Shown piece after piece: positions 1-9,336 of a stretch of DNA of 51,148 nt (position 1 is the first letter of the stretch; every line of letters begins with the position of its first letter). The DNA is from an uncultured Saprospiraceae bacterium (GTDB lineage: Bacteria > Bacteroidota > Bacteroidia > Chitinophagales > Saprospiraceae): contig CALFDU010000069.1 of assembly GCA_937950315.1 (NCBI GenBank), positions 1 to 51,148 of the forward strand, in the 5' to 3' direction. The position numbers and the translations under genes are program-made. Under the pieces are notes generated by a model, which saw only the letters and a program-made list of their open reading frames with translations, was not told the origin of the DNA and did no database searches.

Positions 1-3000
1 ATTGAAGTAATGGCTTCTGGCACTTACACAGTAACGGTAACCGATAATGATGGTTGCACCAATACTGCACAAATAGAAGTAACTGAATTGTCCGAATTGA
101 TGCCTGAAATTGTAGGTGAATTAGATATTTGCCCTGGAGCAATGGAAGATGTAACACTAAGTGTAGATGGAACTTTTGTCTCATACGAATGGGGATCTGA
201 TGGATCAGGCACTGATGCAACTTTCACAACCAATCAAGCAGGAACTTATTCTGTGACTGTAACCGATGAAAATGGATGTAGTGGTAATTCTACCATTACC
301 ATTATTGAAAACATTGTAGAAGATGTAGAAATCACAGGACCAGAATCATTCTGTGCAGGACTTAGCGCAGGATTAACTGCCACTGCAGGATGGTCAGCAT
401 ACGCATGGTCAAACGGCGCATCTGGATTCTTTACAGATGTGGACATGCCTGGGACTTATAGTGTTACGGTAACAGATGACAATGGATGTACAAATTCCGC
501 AGAATTTACTGTTACTGAAAACGAGAATCCAACTCCTATGATTACAGGAGATTTCGAATTATGTGAAGGTGAAACTGAAACCATTGATGTAGGCATGTGG
601 GCAGATATCATCTGGTCAACAGGAGATACAGGAAGTACCATCGACGTAAGTTCGCCGGGTGATTTCATAGCAACAGTAACTGACGACAATGGTTGTACCA
701 ACTCAGCCATGATCACAGTGATTGTCAATCCACTTCCTGAACCAATGATCACAGGTGACTTTAGTTTCTGTGCAGCTGGATCTACTACCCTTTCTGTAGA
801 TGGAACGTATACTGGTGTTGTTTGGTCAACAGGAGAAACTACTACTGATATTGTAGTTAGTTCATTTGAAGATTTCACGGTTACTGTTACAGATGAAAAT
901 GGCTGTGAAAATTCCACAACCATTACAACAGAACTTCAAGATGGATTATTCCCTGAATTAACGGGACCAGACTTGGTCTGTGTTGGATCCACCATCGAAC
1001 TAGATGCCGGAGAATACTTATTATACTCATGGGATGATGGCTCAACCACCAACCCACTCGAAGTAACAACAGAAGGAACATATACAGTAACTGTTACCGA
1101 TGCCGGTGACTGTACTGGAGTTGCTACTTATACTGTAACAGAAGCAGAACCAACTGAAGTAGATATCGTTGGTAATAACTTCTTTTGTGCAGGAGAAAGC
1201 GTTGAAATAACCGCCTCAGGAGATCACGTTGCATACGAATGGAGCACAGGTGATTTATCTGCAAGTATTGATGTAAGCGAAATTGGAACATACTCTGTAA
1301 CGGCAACAGATGCCAACGGATGTGTTGCAACAAACGAAATAGAAATAATAGAACAACCAAATCCAGAACCAATCATTGACGGCGTTCTTATGTTCTGCCA
1401 AGATGCTGAGACCATTATCGGAACTTCCGAAACCTATGAAGAATACCTGTGGTCTACTGGAGAAACAACACAAGAAATTAGTGTAGGAGTTGCTGGAACT
1501 TATTCAGTAACAGTAACCAATGAAAATGGATGTATAGGCGTTGAACAAGTGGACATCTCTCAATTCGAAGATTTCGACCCGAGAATTAGTGGGCTTTTGG
1601 TTTATTGTATTGATGGATTCACAGAAATTTTCACCGACCCTGGCTATGCTGCATATGAATGGAGCACAGGAGAAACAACAGAACAAATCGTTGCGGATCA
1701 AGAAGGCACTTATTCAGTGACTGTAACTGACATCAATGGATGTACTGCGTCTAGCATGGTAGATGTCATTGAGCAAGACCAACTCTACCCTGAGATCACA
1801 AGTACAGGTTTATTCTGTGCAGGTGGTGAAGGAATATTGAATGCAGGAACTGGTTATGTCGCTTTTGAATGGGATGATCCTAACAATTCAGACACACAGA
1901 CGATTGTCGTACAAGATGGAGGAATCTATTCTGTAACAGTAACCGATGCATTTGGATGTACTGGTACTGACGTATTTGAAATTATTGAAGCTCCAAGTCC
2001 TGAAGTAGAAATTACGGGAATGACAGAATTGTGCCAAGGCGAATCAACAGAACTTTTTGCCACTGGTGGATTTGAGAGTTATGAATGGTCTCCGTCAGGT
2101 GATGGTGAAAGCATTGAAGTAGATGAAGAAGGAACCTATACCGTTACTGTACAAGACGAAAATGGATGTATAGCAACAACAAGTATCTTTGTAGAAATAT
2201 TTGACGCTCCAGAGCCAGAACTTTGGGGACTAGATATTGTCTGTGACGGATTCACCAACACCTTCCAGGTAGCACAGGATTACGATGAATATCTATGGAG
2301 CACAGGGGAGACAACTCAAAGCATTGAATACGGTGGAACGGACATTGTAACTGTCGTCGTAACCGATGAAAATGGTTGCACAGGAGAAGGCGAAATCAGC
2401 CAATCGGTATACCCTATCAACGAAGTTGAAATAGCTGGTTCGACCAACTATTGTAGTGGAGGCAGTACGACGCTTGATGCGGGATTATGGATCACCTACG
2501 AATGGGAAGGACCAGTATTTGGATTCGATCAATTCTTAGAAGCAAGTATAACAGGGGAATATACTGTTTATGTAACTGACTACAACGGATGTACTAGTTC
2601 ATCATCAGTCTTTGTAGAAGAAGGAAGTGAACTTTTCCCTAACATCACAGGAAACTTTGAATTTTGTACTGGAGGTTCTGCTATATTGAATGCAGGTGTT
2701 TTTGATTCTTACGAATGGACTGGACCTGAGACTAGCAATGAACAAATTTTTGAGGTAACAACTCCAGGGGAATATACACTTGTAGTTACCCAAGGAAGTT
2801 GTACAGGAGAAGTTGAATTTGAAGTTGAAGAATTTGTTGCACCAATTGCAACCATTGAAGGAGGAACTTCGATCTGTAATGGTCAAGCAACCGTCCTTAC
2901 AACACAACCAAGTGCAAGTATCGCATGGTCAAATGGAGCTGCGACAGAAAGCATCTCGGTTGATCAAGCAGGAATTTATAGTGTGACGATCACAGACAAC

Positions 3001-6000
3001 AATGGATGTACTGGCGTAAGTTCAGTAGAAGTTGAATTGGCCTCTGATCCGAATATTCAAATATCAGGAGATGGGTTCTTCTGTCCAGGAAGCACCACTA
3101 CCCTTACAGCAGGTGTATTTGATAGCTACGCATGGAGCAACGGTCAAACGACCCAATCCATCGAAGTAGGAACTGCAGGTACGGTCAGTGTGACGGTAAC
3201 CGACAGCGGAGGATGTACAGGCGTAGGAACATTGAATGTAGTTGAGATAGTTGAAGATCCTTTGATCATCAGTGGATCAACGACGTTCTGTGCTGGTAGT
3301 TCAACCACACTTGATGCAGGAGCAGGCTATACTGATTACTTATGGAGTACCGGAGAGACTTCCCAAACCATATTGGTTGAGGATGCAGGAGCATACACTG
3401 TAACAGTAACTACTGCAGGAGGATGTGAACTTAGCACAAGCATAACGACAAGTATTGAAACATCATTGTCATTCACGATTCTCGGAAATGCCAACATATG
3501 TTCAGGAGAAACGACCATTTTAGATGCAGGAAACTTTGACTCATACATATGGTCAACACCAGAGGGTCCTTTCAATACTCAGACTATTGAGGTAAGCACT
3601 CCGGGTGTCTACTCTGTGATGGTGGACGATGGTAATGGATGTACTGGAGAAAGCATGATAACACTAACAGAAATCGATATCACTGAGCCAACCATAGCGG
3701 GTGCATCGACCATCTGTGAAGGAGCAGAAACTTTAATTTCTGTTGATGATATATACAGTTCATACAATTGGAGTAATGGATCGACAACAGCAAGCACTTC
3801 TGTTTCCAATCCAGGAACATACAGCCTTACCGTAACAAATGCAGAGGGTTGTGAATCAATTACCTCAGTAGAGATTACACAAGATGATGCTCCTACCCCT
3901 GTGGTACTAGGACCATCAAGCTTCTGTCCAGGATCCACTGTGACCTTAGACGCAGGAGTTTATGAATCTTACCAATGGTCAGGAGGTGCAACGGGACAAA
4001 CCATTGACATTGGTGTTGCTGGTGACGTATTCGTAACAGTAACCGATGCAAATGGCTGTACAGGCGTTGCCTCTACAACTTTGACAAGCAATGAAACAGA
4101 AGAACCTCAGTTAACAGGTTCAACCACTTTCTGTATTAGTTCGAGCACAACACTTGAAGTATTGGGATCGTGGGATAATATAATATGGAGTACAGGAGAA
4201 ACTGGAACAAGTGTAGAGATTGATGAAGCAGGCGATTACAATGTAACGGTTACCGATGCATTGGGATGTACAAGTATGACTACTGTCTCTATCACTGAAG
4301 AAGACAACCTTTCGGTAAATGTTGTTGCGGATTCAGATATTATCTGTAGCAATTCAACGAGCAACTTATCAGCAGGAAATTTCTTTGATAGCTACGAATG
4401 GAGTACTGGAGAAACAACTTCAACCATCGCAGTGACTGAAGAAGGAACTTATACAGTGACCGTAAGTGATGCAAGTGGATGTACCGGAATCGGATCAGTA
4501 GATGTAAATGACGGAACATTTGTATTGGATAACCTTAGTGGAAATATTCCACTTTGTGAAGATGCAGAAATTCAACTTGGTTTTACTACTGCTTACGCTT
4601 CACAAATATGGAGTACTGGAGAAGACACTCAGTTTATTACTGTAACAGATCCAGGAAATTACAGCATCACTGTAACGAATGCACTTGGATGCGAAGCAGT
4701 AAGTTCATTTAGTGTGGTTGGTGAAGACATTGAACCTGTTGAAATTTTGGGTGGTTCACAACTTTGTGATGACTCTACCTTGAGCCTAACCGCTGCAGGA
4801 TACGAATCATACATCTGGAGTGTGCCAGGTCAATTCAACGAAACATTAGAAGTTACCGAACCAGGTACGTATTCAGTAACGGTCACCAATGCGGCTGGTT
4901 GTGAAACGACAGGAGAAATCAACGTAACCAACTTCCCTGACAACGAACCAACCATTGCCGGTTCTACCACTTTCTGTACGGGTTCATCGACTGTCCTTAG
5001 TTTGGGCAATGAATGGACAGATGTAGTATGGAGTAATGGAGAAACTGGAAACACCGTTTCTATTTCTGACGCTGGTCCAATATCAGTGACTGCTTTGGAC
5101 ATCAATGGATGTGAAGCATTTGCGGAAGCGACAATATCAGTAGACTCTGAATTGATGCCAATCATCATCGGTGAAGAAAATGTATGTGAAGGAGAAACGA
5201 TCATACTTGATGCAGGTGAAGGATTCGGATTTTATGAATGGAATACAGGAGAAAACACACAGACCATCGAAGTAGATGCAGCTGGAACATATACGGTGGA
5301 CGTTGTCGACCTAAGTGGACAATGTTCAGGTACTGGATCGTTTGATGTAGCAATGGCAAGTATTGTCGAACCGATCATCAATGGACCTACGACAGCCTGC
5401 CCTACTGAAAACATCATCCTATCAACGGACGGAACATTCGAAAGTTATGAATGGTCAACTGGCTCAACGGAACCAACCATTACTGTAACAGGAGGAGGAA
5501 CATATAGTGTCGTTGTAACCAACGCGCAAGGTTGTACTTCTACTTCTGAATTGCTGATCGAAAACGAAGAAATCCCTTCATTCGAAATCAGCAGTTTGAA
5601 TTGTTCTGATGATGGAGAACAGTATGACGTAGTGATTACCACAGACGCATTGACGGTAAGCAACGACCTTGGATTAAACAACGAAGAAATTGGCCCAGGT
5701 CAATTCTTGATCAGTGGAATTGCAGACATGCAAATTATAAACATTACTATCAGCAACGGATTGACTTCATGTGACGAAACAATTCAAGTAATGCCACCAA
5801 ATTGTGAATGCCAAGCAATCGCAGATGCAGGCGACGACCAAGCACTGGATTGTGTTGTTACTGAGGTGACCATCGGAGGAAACAACACCTCTATCGGTTC
5901 TCAGTACACCTACCAGTGGACTGACCCTGATGGCCAAGTGATTTCTACTGAGCTTACAGCAACTGCAACTATCGGTGGAATTTATACATTGGAAGTAACA

Positions 6001-8982
6001 GACACAGACATGGACTGTAGTGTATCAGACAACGTATTCGTTGATACTGCAACGCTACCACAGCCATCTATCGATGGTGACAACACCATCTGTGAAGGCG
6101 AAAGCACAACGCTTACGCTTGATGACACATATGCATCTTATAACTGGTCAACAGGCAGCACTGCTTCTACCATAGATGTGGACGAAGCTGGCACCTACTC
6201 TGTTACCATTACAGATGCGGGAGGATGTGAAGGAACAGCAACATTTGACGTAAGTCTGATTGAGGCTCCTAACATTATAGTGCTGGACAGATTCTGTAAC
6301 GAGGATGAAGATATGTATACCGTGATTTTTGAAACGGATGCAGACGATTACGAAATTGATCTCCCTAATAATATCGAAGACTTGGGAGATGGAACCTTCA
6401 GCATAAGCGGAATTGACATCAATACACCATTAAACATTTCTGCTTCAAATTCTAGTTTGAATTGTGAAACTACGATGGAAGTAAGTCCACCAAATTGTAA
6501 CTGCCCTGCTATCGCAGATGCTGGCGTAGACCAGACGTTGGATTGTATAGGCACTACCATTATACTTGGTGGAGATGGAACCACAACTGGAGGAACATTT
6601 ACCTACGAGTGGATCGATCCAAACGGAATGGTGATCTCAACAGAAGCAAATGCGGAAGCAACCATCGATGGAGCGTACACGTTGATCGTAACAGACTCGG
6701 ATCTTGATTGTACAGATTCAGATGTAGTGATGGTAGAAACACCAACACTGCCTGAGACTGTGATCAGCGGAGAAGCCATGTTCTGTGAAGGATCAACTGC
6801 TACTCTAAGTTTGGATCAAGCATGGGAATCATACAGTTGGTCAACAGGAGAAACTTCTTCCTCAATAGAAGCAGATGCGACGAACGACTATACAGTCACA
6901 GTTACTGACGCTGCAGGTTGTGAAGGAACAGCTACTTATTTTGTAGAAATGATCCCTACTCCATCTATACAATTAATGGATAGATTCTGTAACGATGATG
7001 CTGATGAGTATACAGTTTTATTTAGCACTGATGCTGATAACTTTGAAATTGACCTTACACTCAATGTTGAAGATTTAGGATCAGGATCATACAGTGTAAG
7101 TGGTATTGACATCAATACACCATTGAATATTACGGCAAGCAATTCATCGCTGGATTGCAACAACTCATTGACGGTAATGCCTCCAAATTGTTTCTGCGAA
7201 GTAGAGGCAGATGCGGGCGAACCACAAATGCTAACTTGTGAAATTACAACAGTAACATTGGGTGGAGACCTGACTACGACTGGCAACAATGTAACATTGA
7301 CATGGACTGATGAAGATGGCACTGTCATCTCAGACGAACAATACGTTGATGTTGAGGAACCAGGAATCTACACGCTTGAAGTATATGACATTGAAGAAGA
7401 TTGTTCTATCATCAATACGGTAGTTGTAACAGAGGAAACTGGCCAGCCGATTGCCATCATCTTAAGCGACACTGACAATGTCATTGATTGCCAATTGGTT
7501 GCAGTAGAGCTATACGTTAATCCAGAAGCAAACACAGAATATGTATGGACCATTCAAGATGCAGAAATGAATGGAACCAATGTAATGGTAGATATGGATG
7601 GCGAAGTGGTACTTACAGCGATAAACACGATTACAGGATGTACGAGTCTTGACACAATCATGATTGAAGACATGTCAGAATTTCCAATAATCGAACTTAT
7701 GGAACCACTTGAACTTAATTGTATCAATGAGGAAGTACTGATAGGAACGACGGCAGATAATTTTGGAGCCAACATACTTATTGAATGGTTTGATGCCAAC
7801 AATCAGATAATTACGAGTGGTAATGATTCAATTCTTGTAACAGAACCTGGACTATACTTTATCCAAGCGACTGATCCAGAGAGCGGTTGTTTCAACATGG
7901 ACTCGATTGAAGTATTTGAATTCTTGTATGAGCCAGCAATCGAAGCAGGTGATGACATACAATTACCATGTGATGAAAACAGTATAGAAATCGAGGCCTT
8001 GAATATTTCCGTTGACACGGATAGAGACTTTGAGTACACTTGGTCTACTACAGATGGAAACATTGTCCAAGGACAGAATGCATTGACACCAGTTGTCAAT
8101 CTAGAAGGAACATATTTTGTAGAAATCATGGATGTATTATCGGGCTGTGTGGCCACAGATAGCATACATGTTTCAAGCAATGAAAATAAACCATATGGAA
8201 TAGAAAGTATTGTTGAAAATCCTTTCTGTGCCAATGATGAATCAGGGTTTATCCAAGTAGCAGGGGTGCTAGGAGGACAAGGACCTTTTACGTACATGTT
8301 AAACGGTGAATCTGCAAACCAAGATGGAATTTTTGACAACTTGGGTGTTGGGACTTACGAGTTATTGATCGAGGATACAAATGGTTGCGTGCATGATACC
8401 ATAGTAGAAATCGGTTTTGAAAATGAAGTAATTCTTGAAGCAGATCCACCGTTACTTGTATTGATTGAAGAAAATTCAGGGGACGTTGAGTTGAATACCA
8501 ACTTACTGAACTCTGAAATCTCTTCTATCGAATGGAATGATACGGAAGGCGTTTCATGCACAGATTGCCTGAACCCTACCATTACATCAGACACAAACAA
8601 AGATTACGTCATTACCATATTCGATGAATTTGGTTGTGCCGATACCACTACTGTAAGAGTTTTGGTTGAGTTAGAAGATCTTGTTTACGCACCGAATATC
8701 ATCACACCAGGAAACGATGATGATCCAAATATTGCAAATAAGCGTTTTACCATTTATGCCAACCCACAGGTTGAAAGAATTGAAGAACTGCACATTTACG
8801 ATAGATGGGGAGAACTTATGTTTGTCAACTTTGACTTCCAACCGAACAGACCTTCCTTAGGATGGAAAGGTGAGTTCCGAGGAGAAAATGTTGTGCCAGG
8901 TGTCTATGTATTTATCGCAACTTACAGAACTACATGGGGTGAAACGGGCATCATAAAAGGAGATGTAACCGTGGCTCGATAA
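1..8982 (+). CDS. Giant repetitive T9SS-secreted surface protein (5' truncated)
   Basis: The reading frame is open from the first base, so the ATG at 10 is internal and the true start lies outside the window; 2993 codons are visible. Residues ~40-1850 are about 26 copies of a ~70-residue Ig/PKD-like repeat (pattern: C-x-G near the start, Y-x-W-S-T-G-E-T-T in the middle, G-T-Y-S-V-T-V-T-D-x-N-G-C at the end). Residues ~1860-2480 are a longer composite repeat. The last ~100 residues (APNIITPGNDDD...IYDRWGELMF...KGDVTVAR) match the gliding-motility-associated CHU_C/type B C-terminal sorting domain, so export by the type IX system and cell-surface attachment or release is expected. Two cysteines per repeat suggest disulfide stabilisation. 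No enzymatic domain is visible; an adhesin or surface-layer role is inference. A hairpin terminator follows. Confidence 0.93.
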   Translation: MEVMASGTYTVTVTDNDGCTNTAQIEVTELSELMPEIVGELDICPGAMEDVTLSVDGTFVSYEWGSDGSGTDATFTTNQAGTYSVTVTDENGCSGNSTITIIENIVEDVEITGPESFCAGLSAGLTATAGWSAYAWSNGASGFFTDVDMPGTYSVTVTDDNGCTNSAEFTVTENENPTPMITGDFELCEGETETIDVGMWADIIWSTGDTGSTIDVSSPGDFIATVTDDNGCTNSAMITVIVNPLPEPMITGDFSFCAAGSTTLSVDGTYTGVVWSTGETTTDIVVSSFEDFTVTVTDENGCENSTTITTELQDGLFPELTGPDLVCVGSTIELDAGEYLLYSWDDGSTTNPLEVTTEGTYTVTVTDAGDCTGVATYTVTEAEPTEVDIVGNNFFCAGESVEITASGDHVAYEWSTGDLSASIDVSEIGTYSVTATDANGCVATNEIEIIEQPNPEPIIDGVLMFCQDAETIIGTSETYEEYLWSTGETTQEISVGVAGTYSVTVTNENGCIGVEQVDISQFEDFDPRISGLLVYCIDGFTEIFTDPGYAAYEWSTGETTEQIVADQEGTYSVTVTDINGCTASSMVDVIEQDQLYPEITSTGLFCAGGEGILNAGTGYVAFEWDDPNNSDTQTIVVQDGGIYSVTVTDAFGCTGTDVFEIIEAPSPEVEITGMTELCQGESTELFATGGFESYEWSPSGDGESIEVDEEGTYTVTVQDENGCIATTSIFVEIFDAPEPELWGLDIVCDGFTNTFQVAQDYDEYLWSTGETTQSIEYGGTDIVTVVVTDENGCTGEGEISQSVYPINEVEIAGSTNYCSGGSTTLDAGLWITYEWEGPVFGFDQFLEASITGEYTVYVTDYNGCTSSSSVFVEEGSELFPNITGNFEFCTGGSAILNAGVFDSYEWTGPETSNEQIFEVTTPGEYTLVVTQGSCTGEVEFEVEEFVAPIATIEGGTSICNGQATVLTTQPSASIAWSNGAATESISVDQAGIYSVTITDNNGCTGVSSVEVELASDPNIQISGDGFFCPGSTTTLTAGVFDSYAWSNGQTTQSIEVGTAGTVSVTVTDSGGCTGVGTLNVVEIVEDPLIISGSTTFCAGSSTTLDAGAGYTDYLWSTGETSQTILVEDAGAYTVTVTTAGGCELSTSITTSIETSLSFTILGNANICSGETTILDAGNFDSYIWSTPEGPFNTQTIEVSTPGVYSVMVDDGNGCTGESMITLTEIDITEPTIAGASTICEGAETLISVDDIYSSYNWSNGSTTASTSVSNPGTYSLTVTNAEGCESITSVEITQDDAPTPVVLGPSSFCPGSTVTLDAGVYESYQWSGGATGQTIDIGVAGDVFVTVTDANGCTGVASTTLTSNETEEPQLTGSTTFCISSSTTLEVLGSWDNIIWSTGETGTSVEIDEAGDYNVTVTDALGCTSMTTVSITEEDNLSVNVVADSDIICSNSTSNLSAGNFFDSYEWSTGETTSTIAVTEEGTYTVTVSDASGCTGIGSVDVNDGTFVLDNLSGNIPLCEDAEIQLGFTTAYASQIWSTGEDTQFITVTDPGNYSITVTNALGCEAVSSFSVVGEDIEPVEILGGSQLCDDSTLSLTAAGYESYIWSVPGQFNETLEVTEPGTYSVTVTNAAGCETTGEINVTNFPDNEPTIAGSTTFCTGSSTVLSLGNEWTDVVWSNGETGNTVSISDAGPISVTALDINGCEAFAEATISVDSELMPIIIGEENVCEGETIILDAGEGFGFYEWNTGENTQTIEVDAAGTYTVDVVDLSGQCSGTGSFDVAMASIVEPIINGPTTACPTENIILSTDGTFESYEWSTGSTEPTITVTGGGTYSVVVTNAQGCTSTSELLIENEEIPSFEISSLNCSDDGEQYDVVITTDALTVSNDLGLNNEEIGPGQFLISGIADMQIINITISNGLTSCDETIQVMPPNCECQAIADAGDDQALDCVVTEVTIGGNNTSIGSQYTYQWTDPDGQVISTELTATATIGGIYTLEVTDTDMDCSVSDNVFVDTATLPQPSIDGDNTICEGESTTLTLDDTYASYNWSTGSTASTIDVDEAGTYSVTITDAGGCEGTATFDVSLIEAPNIIVLDRFCNEDEDMYTVIFETDADDYEIDLPNNIEDLGDGTFSISGIDINTPLNISASNSSLNCETTMEVSPPNCNCPAIADAGVDQTLDCIGTTIILGGDGTTTGGTFTYEWIDPNGMVISTEANAEATIDGAYTLIVTDSDLDCTDSDVVMVETPTLPETVISGEAMFCEGSTATLSLDQAWESYSWSTGETSSSIEADATNDYTVTVTDAAGCEGTATYFVEMIPTPSIQLMDRFCNDDADEYTVLFSTDADNFEIDLTLNVEDLGSGSYSVSGIDINTPLNITASNSSLDCNNSLTVMPPNCFCEVEADAGEPQMLTCEITTVTLGGDLTTTGNNVTLTWTDEDGTVISDEQYVDVEEPGIYTLEVYDIEEDCSIINTVVVTEETGQPIAIILSDTDNVIDCQLVAVELYVNPEANTEYVWTIQDAEMNGTNVMVDMDGEVVLTAINTITGCTSLDTIMIEDMSEFPIIELMEPLELNCINEEVLIGTTADNFGANILIEWFDANNQIITSGNDSILVTEPGLYFIQATDPESGCFNMDSIEVFEFLYEPAIEAGDDIQLPCDENSIEIEALNISVDTDRDFEYTWSTTDGNIVQGQNALTPVVNLEGTYFVEIMDVLSGCVATDSIHVSSNENKPYGIESIVENPFCANDESGFIQVAGVLGGQGPFTYMLNGESANQDGIFDNLGVGTYELLIEDTNGCVHDTIVEIGFENEVILEADPPLLVLIEENSGDVELNTNLLNSEISSIEWNDTEGVSCTDCLNPTITSDTNKDYVITIFDEFGCADTTTVRVLVELEDLVYAPNIITPGNDDDPNIANKRFTIYANPQVERIEELHIYDRWGELMFVNFDFQPNRPSLGWKGEFRGENVVPGVYVFIATYRTTWGETGIIKGDVTVAR
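120..5560 (+). repeat. Tandem ~210-bp coding repeat, about 26 units
   Basis: Twenty-six successive units each begin with a cysteine-containing segment (for example DICPGA, SFCAGL, ELCEGE, TFCAGS, TACPTE) and close with a TVTD-NGC segment. From the first (near 130) to the last (near 5390) the mean spacing is about 210 bases, i.e. 70 codons. Units have diverged at the protein level, and nucleotide identity between neighbours is only partial, so expansion is old or under diversifying drift. The count was made by eye on the translation and could be off by one. Confidence 0.85.
5118..5130 (+). repeat. Dispersed 13-bp word ATTTGCGGAAGCG (coding)
   Basis: Exact copy of the ATTTGCGSAAGCG word, inside the giant protein gene where it encodes part of A-F-A-E-A. 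One of seven exact copies in the window. Confidence 0.8.
5580..7440 (+). repeat. Higher-order 693-bp repeat (three steps) in the giant protein gene
   Basis: A composite unit of a cysteine-rich module (LNC/RFCNxDxDxY ... PPNCxC ... ADAG), a PKD-like module (DGxVIST) and one canonical Ig-like repeat recurs with a period near 693 bases: cysteine-rich modules begin near 5598, 6292 and 6983. The 20-mer ATTGACATCAATACACCATT is identical at 6412-6431 and 7105-7124, exactly 693 bases (231 codons) apart. This points to more recent segmental duplication than in the 26-unit array before it. Confidence 0.8.
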
Positions 8983-9052
8983 AGAGAATTTAATGACCTT
9001 AACATTGTTAGTCGATCGAATAATTTAGTAAATGTTATTTGATTGAAGATTG

Positions 9053-9089
9053 AAGACCGATAGCACTGCGCTATTGGTCTTTCTCTTTT
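9053..9089 (+). terminator. Rho-independent terminator of the giant protein gene
   Basis: A 12-bp stem (9053-9064 with 9070-9081, one G-U pair) around a 5-base loop is followed by a T-rich run, 70 bases after the stop codon at 8980-8982. Confidence 0.85.
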
Positions 9090-9091
9090 AT

Positions 9092-9104
9092 CGCTTCCGC
9101 AAAT
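9092..9104 (-). repeat. Dispersed 13-bp word ATTTGCGGAAGCG (intergenic copy 1)
   Basis: Exact copy on the minus strand, immediately after the terminator. The surrounding 23 bases (9092-9114) recur at 9135-9157 with two mismatches, so the two intergenic copies form a direct repeat of period 43. Confidence 0.8.
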
Positions 9105-9134
9105 GTTGCTGAGTCTTTTCTTTATCAATCATTT

Positions 9135-9147
9135 CGCTTGCGCAAAT
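9135..9147 (-). repeat. Dispersed 13-bp word ATTTGCGCAAGCG (intergenic copy 2)
   Basis: Exact copy of the C-variant on the minus strand. It contains the perfect 8-bp palindrome TTGCGCAA. The same C-variant occurs at 41365-41377. Confidence 0.8.
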
Positions 9148-9281
9148 GTTGTTGAGTGCATATTCATATATGATATATGTTATTGACAAGCTTAGGAATA
9201 GATGAAATTTAATCGATTATCATTGCAAAGTTCCTGAAATCAAATAAAATGTAGAATAAATCACAATATAAGATCAAAGAC

Positions 9282-9311
9282 TTGATTCTATTTAAGAATA
9301 TACTATCTTTG
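9282..9311 (+). promoter_or_regulatory. Bacteroidota-type promoter of the AAA ATPase gene
   Basis: TTG at 9282-9284 and TATCTTTG at 9304-9311 (consensus TAnnTTTG), separated by 19 bases, match the -33/-7 elements of the Bacteroidota primary sigma factor. The ATG lies 25 bases further. The promoter is bracketed by the direct repeat TATAAGATCAAA (9267-9278, 9312-9323), a possible regulator site. Confidence 0.65.
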
Positions 9312-9336
9312 TATAAGATCAAACAAATGACCTTAT

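Larger units (their letters stand above)
8983..9336. other. Intergenic region of 354 bases
   Basis: It holds the terminator at 9053-9089, two direct copies of the dispersed word (9092-9114 and 9135-9157), an AT-rich stretch, a 12-bp direct repeat TATAAGATCAAA at 9267-9278 and 9312-9323, and a promoter for the AAA ATPase gene. No small coding gene was recognised. Confidence 0.7.

Noticed and set aside
6648-6660. Partial match to the dispersed word (AATGCGGAAGCA)
   Set aside because: Several mismatches from the ATTTGCGSAAGCG core; counted neither as exact nor as near copy.
120-7440. CRISPR-like regularly spaced repeats in the giant gene
   Set aside because: Period about 210 bases, diverged and fully coding; no short identical repeats with unique spacers.
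456-8600. Many minus-strand open frames of 60-180 codons opposite the giant repeat gene (for example 7803-8339, 456-923)
   Set aside because: They mirror the sense repeats, have low-complexity Ser/Val/Thr-rich content and no family resemblance; shadows of the sense frame.
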